Below, piece after piece: positions 6,327-11,156 of a stretch of DNA of 11,156 bases; position 1 is the stretch's first letter, and each line of letters starts with the position of its first letter. Origin of the DNA: HGM13006 sp963650135 (GTDB lineage Bacteria; Bacillota; Clostridia; Oscillospirales; Oscillospiraceae); assembly GCA_963650135.1 (NCBI GenBank), contig CAVJLG010000098.1, positions 1 to 11,156 of the forward strand, in the 5' to 3' direction. The notes under the pieces were generated by a model. It was not told where the DNA came from. It saw only the letters and a program-made list of their open reading frames with translations, and searched no databases. The position numbers were made by a program, and so were the translations under genes.

Positions 6327-6487
6327 TCGTGAAGCACGATGCCAGTAAAACAAAGAAATCCCCGTCCCCGGAGGTCGTACCGAGAAGAAAATGTCGGTAA
6401 AAAAGAATAAATAATAGACAACAAAGAACAGAAAATCTGCCGCCCTCGGCGGCACCCCCCCGCACCAAAGAAAGGAGCAAACATAGA

Positions 6488-6961
6488 ATGAACCAAACCC
6501 TCCTCCGCATCAAAGCCGTCCTCACCGCCCTAAGCGTCACCTTGGCTGCCCTGCTGGGCTGGAAGGGCGCGCTGGCCCTGGTCTGGGTCGTGGCCATGGC
6601 CCTGGACTACCTCAGCGGCACCTTGGCGGCCATCAAAAACCATGAGTGGTGCAGCGAAATCGCGCGTCAGGGCCTCTGGCACAAAGCCGGGATGATTTTC
6701 GTGGTCCTGGTGGCGGCCCTCACCGACGTGGTCATTTACCTGGTGGGAGAATGTATGCAACTGGACCTTACCTGGTCGGGACTGCTGCTTCCCCTGATTT
6801 TGGCCTGGTATTCCATCACCGAAGCAGGTTCCATCTTGGAAAATACCGTGAAATTGGGGGTCAAAATCCCGTCCTGGCTCATCAAAATCCTAAAAATCAG
6901 CCTAAAATCCATCGATTCCGCCGGGGAACCCGGTGGCACAGAACAGGAGGAATCCCATTGA
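6488..6961 (+). CDS. Phage holin (TcdE / holin 4 family), 157 aa
   Basis: The product has about four hydrophobic segments (roughly residues 8-24, 26-40, 67-88 and 97-113) and a charged C-terminal tail, as in the toxin-secretion/phage-lysis holin family of Clostridia. Family-like landmarks are LDYLSGTLAAIKN after the second segment, GLWHKAGMIF before the third, and ITEAGSILENTVKLG after the fourth. It would assemble in the cell membrane and open it for the lysozyme encoded just downstream, whose start overlaps its stop (TTGA). The ATG at 6488 is preceded by AAAGGAG at 6471-6477. Confidence 0.88.
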   Translation: MNQTLLRIKAVLTALSVTLAALLGWKGALALVWVVAMALDYLSGTLAAIKNHEWCSEIARQGLWHKAGMIFVVLVAALTDVVIYLVGECMQLDLTWSGLLLPLILAWYSITEAGSILENTVKLGVKIPSWLIKILKISLKSIDSAGEPGGTEQEESH

Positions 6962-7989
6962 GCAAGCTGCTTGGCATCGACGTTTCGGAGCATAACGGCG
7001 ACCTGGATTGGGCGAAAATCAAGGCGTCCGGGGTGGAATTCGTCATCGCCCGCTCGGGCTACGGCGTCTCCCATGTGGACAAATTTTTCGCCAAAAACAT
7101 CGAAGGGGCGCGCGCCCAGGGGCTCCCCGTGGGGGTGTACCATTTTAGCTACGCATTGGACCCCGCCGGAGCCAAAAAAGAGGCGGAATTCGTTCTCTCC
7201 ATTTTGAAGCCATATCAGGGAGAAATATTTCTCCCCATTTTCTTCGATTTTGAGTACGATACTGTCTCCTACGCGAGAAAACAGGGGGTCACCCTGGGAA
7301 AAGAGAGCTTCAATTCCCATGCGGTGGCCTTTTGCGAGGTCATCAAGGCCGCCGGTTACACCCCGGGCGTGTATTACAACCTAGATTATGCCAAAAATTA
7401 CCTGGACAAAGCCCGTCTCGGCGGCTATGTCCAGTGGTTCGCCCAGTACGCCAGTACCCCCAGCCGCAGCGATTGGGCCATTTGGCAGTACTCCAGCTCC
7501 CATACCATCGCCGGAATCTCCGGAAAATTCGACGCAAACCTGATGTCGGACGAAAGCCTGCTTGGAAATTCCACAAAGAAATACACCGTTGGTTGGCATA
7601 AGGACAAAACCGGCTGGTGGTACGCCGACACCGCATCCACCTATTATCAGTCCCGCTGGGCCAAAATCGGCGGCAAATGGTACTGGTTTGACGACGGCGG
7701 CTACATGGAATCCGACTGCTGGAAGCTCTCCGGCGGCGACAGCTACTACCTGGGCTCCGACGGCGCGATGGTCATGAATTTCATGGTGGGCCTGGGGTCT
7801 GACGGAAAGCTCGGCCCCGTGGAACCCTATTACCACCTGATTTCCGAGCTCCCCGACGGCTATCGGAAGGAGATTGACCCGTTGGTGGCAAACGGAACCC
7901 TTCGCGGCAAGTCCGGCGAGGGGGAGAACCTGGTGCTGGATTTACCTGAGAGCGCTGTGAGAGCACTTATCATTCTCGGTCGGAAGTAA
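6958..7989 (+). CDS. Phage endolysin: GH25 lysozyme with C-terminal wall-binding repeats, 343 aa
   Basis: Residues about 4-195 form a GH25 muramidase, which cuts the MurNAc-GlcNAc bond of peptidoglycan. They include GIDVSEHNGD (Asp8), the catalytic pair in FFDFEYD (Asp97, Glu99), WAIWQYSS and the closing FDAN. Residues about 208-275 are Trp/Tyr/Gly-rich repeats of the choline-binding-like type (WWYADTASTYYQSRWAKIGG, WYWFDDGGYM). The last 50 residues (LPDGYRKEIDPLVANGTLRG) resemble the small C-terminal module, partly SLH-like, common in Clostridia phage lysins. I place the start at TTG 6958 because AGGAGG at 6945-6950 lies seven bases before it, the protein then begins SKLLGIDVSEHNG as family members do, and the longer in-frame ORF overlaps the holin. 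No signal peptide is visible, fitting holin-dependent release. Confidence 0.92.
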   Translation: MSKLLGIDVSEHNGDLDWAKIKASGVEFVIARSGYGVSHVDKFFAKNIEGARAQGLPVGVYHFSYALDPAGAKKEAEFVLSILKPYQGEIFLPIFFDFEYDTVSYARKQGVTLGKESFNSHAVAFCEVIKAAGYTPGVYYNLDYAKNYLDKARLGGYVQWFAQYASTPSRSDWAIWQYSSSHTIAGISGKFDANLMSDESLLGNSTKKYTVGWHKDKTGWWYADTASTYYQSRWAKIGGKWYWFDDGGYMESDCWKLSGGDSYYLGSDGAMVMNFMVGLGSDGKLGPVEPYYHLISELPDGYRKEIDPLVANGTLRGKSGEGENLVLDLPESAVRALIILGRK

Positions 7990-8018
7990 ATATTTGGCAC
8001 CCAAATGGGGATAAATTA

Positions 8019-8054
8019 GCGCGCTGCAATCGTATGGTTGCAGCGCGCTTTTTT
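8019..8054 (+). terminator. Rho-independent terminator of the lysis operon
   Basis: A perfect 11-bp stem GCGCGCTGCAA/TTGCAGCGCGC (8019-8029, 8038-8048) with an eight-base loop is followed by six T (8049-8054). It sits 30 bases after the lysozyme stop. On the minus strand the same hairpin is followed only by TAATTTAT, so it would work poorly for the converging toxin-antitoxin transcript. Confidence 0.93.
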
Positions 8055-8080
8055 GCGTTTTTCATGAAATTTCTTCGGAA

Positions 8081-8401
8081 TCAGAGCATCCGCAATGCGT
8101 CAATCTGGTCCCTTCTGCCATAAATCACCGCGGTGACGGTCACCAGGCTCTGCGCTTCGTCCACAATATAATAAACGAGAAAGTTCTTGACGCTCATTTT
8201 TCGAACGCCCCTGGAGCACCAAGGCTCTTCGGAGGTCAGCGGAAATCGGAAGGGCAGGAACGAGAGCCCTTGGATTTCACTTCGGAGCAGTTGCGCCCAT
8301 CGCTGCGCAGTCTCTGGCGCTTGCAATGTTTGCGTGATATAGGCCATGGTCTGCTGGATTTGCTCGATTGCCAGCGGCGTAAGAATCACCTGATAGTCCA
8401 T
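8081..8401 (-). CDS. RelE/ParE-family toxin, 106 aa
   Basis: This small protein is encoded directly after a RelB/DinJ-type antitoxin. It has the RelE/ParE pattern: an N-terminal strand MDYQVILTPLAIEQIQQTMAYI, two helices, and a C-terminal sheet with VRKMSVKNFLVYYIVDE and VTAVIYGRRDQ. The basic and Tyr residues near the end (YGRRD) are typical of the active region. RelE members cleave mRNA in the ribosome and ParE members poison gyrase; the sequence alone does not let me choose. I take ATG 8401, two bases after the antitoxin stop; an in-frame TTG at 8407 would overlap that stop. There is no separate ribosome site, so translation is likely coupled to the antitoxin. Confidence 0.88.
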   Translation of the reverse strand: MDYQVILTPLAIEQIQQTMAYITQTLQAPETAQRWAQLLRSEIQGLSFLPFRFPLTSEEPWCSRGVRKMSVKNFLVYYIVDEAQSLVTVTAVIYGRRDQIDALRML

Positions 8402-8403
8402 GG

Positions 8404-8700
8404 TCAAATACCGTTTTGAATCTGCTTGAATGCCTCATCCAGCGGAATTCCCTGGCCCGCCCTGGCCTGTTGGTACCCGATCTCCATGATTTGATTGAAC
8501 TGCTGGTCTGTCATGGTGTCGCGGGTGGGCAGCTTTGGGACGGTGAGGGCGTACGGTACGCCGCCGGTGAGGATGATCTGCCGATAGAGCGTGTCGATGA
8601 GCACGGAAACCGGCACCCCCAGCTCTGCCAAAATGGCCTCGGCCTTCTGCTTGACCTCTGGCTGGACCCGGGCGGTGACGTTTGCACTTTTGGTTGCCAT
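8404..8700 (-). CDS. RelB/DinJ-family antitoxin, 98 aa
   Basis: Residues 1-55 form a ribbon-helix-helix domain of the RelB/DinJ type (SANVTARVQPEVKQKAEAIL, LGVPVSVLIDTLYRQIILTGG), which binds DNA as a dimer and represses its own operon. The C-terminal half (from about TRDTMTDQQFNQIMEIG to IPLDEAFKQI) would wrap the toxin. I choose ATG 8700 because AGGCAGG lies just upstream, a consensus promoter sits at 8726-8754, and the protein starts as family members do; the longer in-frame ORF to 8847 runs into the MATE gene. The order antitoxin then toxin, two bases apart, is the classic operon layout. Confidence 0.9.
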   Translation of the reverse strand: MATKSANVTARVQPEVKQKAEAILAELGVPVSVLIDTLYRQIILTGGVPYALTVPKLPTRDTMTDQQFNQIMEIGYQQARAGQGIPLDEAFKQIQNGI

Positions 8701-8725
8701 GGTTCGCACCTGCCTTTCTGGGATC

Positions 8726-8754
8726 ATTATACGATATTGTATGGCGAATTGCAA
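8726..8754 (-). promoter_or_regulatory. Promoter and probable operator of the toxin-antitoxin operon
   Basis: On the minus strand there is TTGCAA (8749-8754), a 17-base spacer and a perfect TATAAT (8726-8731), starting 26 bases before the antitoxin ATG. A 14-base palindrome with 12 matching positions (ATACGATATTGTAT, 8729-8742) overlaps the -10 box, the expected place for autorepression by a ribbon-helix-helix antitoxin. Confidence 0.75.
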
Positions 8755-8765
8755 TACATTAGACG

Positions 8766-10085
8766 TTATTCGCGTGCATCCTTCCGCCGCATCTCCGCGA
8801 CCACATATCCGGCCACGACCAGCTCCGTCACCGGCATCGCCCACCACAGCGCCCCCGGTCCCACCAGTCCGGGCAGCAGCAAAATCAGCGCCCCGCTGAT
8901 GACCAAGCCCCTTGCCACCGACACCACAAACGCCGCCTTGGGCCGCATAATCGCCTGGAAATAGTAAGTGGAAAAGATATTAAAGGGAAGCAGCAGGAAC
9001 GACAGCGCGTAAGTCCGAATAATCCCCGGGGCCATTTTCAGGATCTCCTCCGTGGGGGTCATGAAGATTCGGATGTAGAAATTCGGTACCGCCAGGCTCA
9101 GCGCCGTCCAAAATACCCCGAAAAATGCCGTGGTCCACAGGGCCAGCCGAAGGGTTTTGTGGATTCTGTCCCAATTTCCCGCGCCGAAATTGGTGGAAAT
9201 GATGGGCTGCGAAGCCTGGCCCACGCTGTAGGCGCAGCACTGCACGAAGGTGCTCACCTGGATGATCGGCCCGTAAATGGCCAGCGCGTTTGCCCCCAGA
9301 TAGCTCATGATCTGCCGGTTGAACAGCACCGTCAGGATGCCCATGGCCACATCGATGAAAAATGTGGAGAATCCCGTGACCACGATTTCCTTCCATTTTG
9401 TTCCGAGTTTCTGGGGTTTTACCAGACGAAGCGTGCATTTTTTGCTTAAAAAGTGCGTCATCATCACCACGAAGGAGAGCAGCGAGCCCAGGGCGGTGGC
9501 AAGTCCCGCGCCGAAGATGCCCATGCCGCAGGGGAACACGAACACATAGTCGCCGATCGTGTTCATGGCGCCGCCTGCCAGTACCCCCGCCGTTGCCAGC
9601 CCGGGATTGCCGTCGTTCCGCAAAAATGCCGCCAGCATCTGGTTCAGCAAAAAGAGGGGGAATACCACTACAATGGGGCGTAAATATTCTTCAGCCAGGG
9701 GCAGCAGGGTTTCGTCCGCCCCGAAGAACCGCAGGAGCGGCGCTTCCAGTGCGATCACCCCCACCCAGGCCAGGATCGACAGCACCCCTGCGCCCAGCAC
9801 CGCCGCGGTGAAGTATTGCTGTTCCGCGCCGCCGGTCTGACCGCTGCCGCCCCGCCTGGTGCTGAAAATCACGCTGCCGCCGATGCCCATCAGCAGGCCC
9901 AGGCTGTAGATGACGTTCCAAATGGGGGCCACCACCGCCAGCGCCGCCGTGCCGTCCGGCCCCTGATATTGCCCCACCATGGCCATGTCCACGATGGAGT
10001 AAATGCAGGTAATCATCGCGCTGCCAAAGGCCGCCAGCAGGTATTTTCGGTAGATTTTGTCGATGGAACCCGTTAAAAAGTCCAT
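8766..10085 (-). CDS. MATE-family multidrug/cation efflux transporter, 439 aa
   Basis: This is a membrane protein of normal MATE length with about 12 hydrophobic segments in two similar halves. The N-terminal signature is SMITCIYSIVDMAMVGQY-like (residues about 23-42), followed by LAVVAPIWNVIYSLGLLMGIGGSVIFS, and the second half has FSTFFIDVAMGILTVLFNRQIM and YSVGQASQPIISTNFGAGNW, both typical of the family. MATE proteins export drugs or metabolites in exchange for Na+ or H+. The natural substrate cannot be read from the sequence. The start is ATG 10085, with AAAGGAG at 10093-10099 seven bases upstream; an in-frame TTG at 10106 lacks such a site. The gene has its own promoter and an intrinsic terminator in its leader. 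It ends only 12 bases before the -35 box of the toxin-antitoxin promoter, so read-through is possible. Confidence 0.92.
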   Translation of the reverse strand: MDFLTGSIDKIYRKYLLAAFGSAMITCIYSIVDMAMVGQYQGPDGTAALAVVAPIWNVIYSLGLLMGIGGSVIFSTRRGGSGQTGGAEQQYFTAAVLGAGVLSILAWVGVIALEAPLLRFFGADETLLPLAEEYLRPIVVVFPLFLLNQMLAAFLRNDGNPGLATAGVLAGGAMNTIGDYVFVFPCGMGIFGAGLATALGSLLSFVVMMTHFLSKKCTLRLVKPQKLGTKWKEIVVTGFSTFFIDVAMGILTVLFNRQIMSYLGANALAIYGPIIQVSTFVQCCAYSVGQASQPIISTNFGAGNWDRIHKTLRLALWTTAFFGVFWTALSLAVPNFYIRIFMTPTEEILKMAPGIIRTYALSFLLLPFNIFSTYYFQAIMRPKAAFVVSVARGLVISGALILLLPGLVGPGALWWAMPVTELVVAGYVVAEMRRKDARE

Positions 10086-10115
10086 AGAGTTGCTCCTTTC
10101 ATCCAAACATGCAAC

Positions 10116-10167
10116 AAAAAATGCCGGATAAGAGGATACAGACGTTTCAGTCTGCCTCTTATCCGGC
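10116..10167 (-). terminator. Intrinsic terminator inside the MATE leader (possible attenuator)
   Basis: Read on the minus strand, GCCGGATAAGAGG (10155-10167) pairs perfectly with CCTCTTATCCGGC (10123-10135). An inner stem CAGAC/GTCTG lies between the arms. After one A, six T follow (10116-10121). It stands about 30 bases before the MATE start and downstream of the promoter at 10207-10235, so most transcripts would stop here unless the hairpin is prevented from forming. No other minus-strand gene upstream needs this terminator. Confidence 0.8.
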
Positions 10168-10235
10168 TACTGCTTCAGTGAACAGCTCGCCCTCCGAGCA
10201 CCGTCTATTATACCACGGAGCAGGGGAGAAGTCAA
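10168..10235 (-). promoter_or_regulatory. Promoter and structured leader start of the MATE gene
   Basis: TTGACT (10230-10235), a 17-base spacer and TATAAT (10207-10212) on the minus strand make a near-consensus promoter. Transcription would begin near 10200 and give a leader of about 115 nt. Its first part can fold as GCTCG/CGAGC around a GGAGG loop and as CTGTT/AGCAG, ahead of the terminator hairpin. I cannot match it to a known riboswitch. It also contains a GGAGGG motif followed by a short open stretch ending in the terminator stem, so a leader-peptide mechanism is possible. Confidence 0.7.
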
Positions 10236-10299
10236 CGAAAACAGCCGCAATCCCGAAGGACCGCAGCTGCTTTCTTGCGCGATATGAGGAGATAACAAG

Positions 10300-10392
10300 T
10301 AAGAGATAATAGAGAATAGAGAATAGTACAGAAACGCCCACGAACAGCGGGAAAATATCTTTTATCTATTCTTTATTCACTATTATCTCTTA
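10300..10392. repeat. A/T-rich imperfect inverted repeat in the MATE-tmRNA intergenic region
   Basis: TAAGAGATAATAGAGAATAG at the left arm (10300-10326) is complementary to 10366-10392 at 25 of 27 positions, with a 39-base loop. A second exact 11-base inverted pair, CAGAAACGCCC (10329-10339) and GGGCGTTTCTG (10408-10418), crosses it, since one arm lies in the loop and the other outside. A small GCCCC/GGGGC hairpin lies at 10398-10411. No gene is apparent between 10240 and 10425. Origin unknown; it may be a remnant of a mobile repeat. Confidence 0.6.
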
Positions 10393-10430
10393 TCTGAGCC
10401 CCGCTAGGGGCGTTTCTGGAGGAGGAATTA

Positions 10431-10570
10431 TTGCGGATTTTCCGCACCCTCACTGAGGAGCAGCGGACGGTTTGCGTGGAGCAGTGCCGGGTGTTCGTGC
10501 GGATGAACCAGACAAAGGTCCAGGGAAAATCATCGTAGTGGATTTTAAGGAAAAATGGCGGGAGAAATAA
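10431..10570 (+). CDS. Possible small ORF with a -1 slip, or gene remnant; unrecognised
   Basis: A strong ribosome site (AGGAGG, 10420-10425) is followed after five bases by TTG. The frame reads 35 codons (starting LRIFRTLTEEQRTVCVEQC) to TAG 10536-10538. The heptamer G GGA AAA at 10523-10529 is in the right phase for a -1 slip. That would bypass the stop and add IIVVDFKEKWREK, ending at TAA 10568-10570, for a product of about 46 residues. Both parts have plausible protein composition, which could equally mean a decayed gene with a frameshift. I do not recognise either part, and no promoter is evident. Confidence 0.3.
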
Positions 10571-10625
10571 AGGTCGAATTGCGGTATTCGGCTTGCTTCA
10601 AATAACCAGCAGCTCAAAAATCGAA

Positions 10626-10790
10626 AGGTTTGAGTGAAATTGGGCTTTCGCCCAGTGAAATAATGCCGTTCCGGCATTGTGAAATTTGATTCCAGGGAAT
10701 CAAGTGAAATGAAATAAATCCACTCACGCCCGCAGGCATTTCACATGTGCTGCGAAGCAAATCCCCTTGGGGGACGCCAGCATATTTCAC
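10626..10790. repeat. GTGAAAT hairpin array, copy A, with inverted right arm
   Basis: GTGAAAT at 10634, 10655, 10679 and 10704 separates three perfect hairpins: TGGGC/GCCCA, AATGCC/GGCATT and TTGATTC/GAATCAA. After a short centre (GAAATAAATCCACTCACGCC) the heptamer appears inverted as ATTTCAC at 10738 and 10784. The left and right arms can therefore pair with each other through the constant heptamers. Its first 125 bases are repeated 260 bases downstream with very few mismatches. No ORF here is believable; open frames across it arise from the repeat. Confidence 0.8.
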
Positions 10791-10885
10791 GCCCGTTCGG
10801 GGTCCCCGGCAAGACCCAATGAACTGGTTTTGGTGTTGAATGAAGACTTTGATTGGTGCATAGAACGAGCAGTTTTGAAATCGTA

Positions 10886-11060
10886 AGGTTTGAGTGAAAT
10901 TGGGCTTTCGCCCAGTGAAATAATGCCGTTCCGGCATTGTGAAATTTGATTCCAGGGAATCAAGTGAAATGAAATAAATCCACCCACGCCCGCAGGCATT
11001 TCACATGCGCCAGCATATTTCACATGCGGAGCATATTTCACAAATCCGAAGGATTTATTT
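10886..11060. repeat. GTGAAAT hairpin array, copy B, beside the tmRNA terminator
   Basis: This is a second copy of the array: GTGAAAT at 10894, 10915, 10939 and 10964 with the same three hairpins, then ATTTCAC at 10998, 11017 and 11035. The right arm differs from copy A. It has lost a segment present there (about 10751-10776) and has extra units such as ATGC/GCAT and AAATCC/GGATTT (11042-11056). It ends five bases before the A-run of the tmRNA terminator, so in the tmRNA direction it lies directly behind the transcript end. The 95 bases between copies A and B (10791-10885) contain nothing I can identify. Confidence 0.8.
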
Positions 11061-11065
11061 CGTTG

Positions 11066-11100
11066 AAAAAAGCCATTGTCATAACGACAATGGCTTTTTT
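11066..11100 (-). terminator. Rho-independent terminator of the tmRNA gene (bidirectional)
   Basis: A nine-base-pair stem GCCATTGTC/GACAATGGC with a five-base loop is flanked by six A and six T, so it can stop transcription from either side. It begins one base beyond the tmRNA 3' end. Confidence 0.93.
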
Positions 11101-11101
11101 C

Positions 11102-11156
11102 TGGTGGAGCTGAGGGGAATTGAACCCCTGTCCGAAAGCAACTTGACAGGACTTTC
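11102..11156 (-). ncRNA. ssrA: tmRNA (transfer-messenger RNA), 3' part, running off the window
   Basis: Read on the minus strand, the sequence ends in CAGCTCCACCA, preceded by a T-arm AGGGG TTCAATT CCCCT and by GTTGCTTTCGGAC. This is the tRNA-like 3' domain of tmRNA: acceptor strand, TTCAAnT loop and encoded CCA. The tag-coding region and 5' end lie beyond 11156. tmRNA rescues stalled ribosomes with SmpB. The 3' end of ssrA is a frequent integration site for phages and islands, and this end faces the prophage. No second copy of it is visible in the window. Confidence 0.9.

Noticed and set aside
6066..6332. Open reading frame of 88 codons in the second repeat copy, and minus-strand frames over the same stretch
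   Set aside because: Same reason: a structure-bearing repeat whose copies do not keep one frame. The minus-strand frames have no start signals.
6646..6957. N-terminal extension of the lysozyme reading frame
   Set aside because: It overlaps the holin in another frame and has no family similarity. A strong ribosome site and the usual N-terminus place the start at 6958.
10109..10341. Small ORFs on both strands in the MATE leader
   Set aside because: They cross the promoter and terminator hairpin. A leader peptide remains possible on the minus strand but no good start codon follows the GGAGGG motif.
10450..11041. Three minus-strand ORFs with near-identical N-termini
   Set aside because: The identity comes from the tandem hairpin arrays being translated in the same frame; there is no independent coding evidence.

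Overview
The window (about 11.2 kb, GC-rich coding regions, strong Gram-positive Shine-Dalgarno sites) looks like the right-hand part of a siphophage-type prophage in a high-GC Clostridia genome, probably a gut Oscillospirales-like organism. That placement rests on phage families typical of Firmicutes (Gp15, BppU, GH25 lysin, TcdE-type holin) and on the style of the intergenic repeats; it is an inference, not an identification.

Layout. Positions 1-486 hold two diverged copies of a structured repeat, placed head to head. Positions 539-5676 are a compact plus-strand tail module: a tail assembly chaperone, a Gp15-like partner probably made through a -1 frameshift at an A AAA AAC site, a short tape measure protein, a distal tail protein, a Tal-type baseplate protein and a BppU-type receptor-binding protein. 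Two small ORFs follow (5696-5958), then an array of small hairpins joined by GTGAAAT (5955-6051) and a third copy of the structured repeat (6068-6326). A lysis cassette (holin 6488-6961, GH25 lysozyme 6958-7989) ends at a strong terminator at 8019-8054.

Beyond it, on the minus strand, are a RelB/DinJ-RelE type toxin-antitoxin pair (8081-8700) with its own promoter and a palindrome over the -10 box, and a MATE efflux transporter (8766-10085). The MATE leader of about 115 nt carries an intrinsic terminator between a near-consensus promoter and the gene. Positions 10240-11065 have no convincing gene: they contain an A/T-rich inverted repeat, a small ORF with a possible -1 slip, and two tandem copies of the GTGAAAT hairpin array. 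The window ends in the 3' part of the tmRNA gene (ssrA, minus strand) with its terminator.

The tail genes build the adsorption and DNA-delivery device (or a tail-like bacteriocin, as no head genes are in view), and the holin and lysozyme release it. The toxin-antitoxin and MATE genes may be prophage cargo or flanking host genes; the boundary is not visible. The least explained elements are the two intergenic repeat families. Each occurs more than once here, both carry conserved hairpins, and one shows compensatory base changes.
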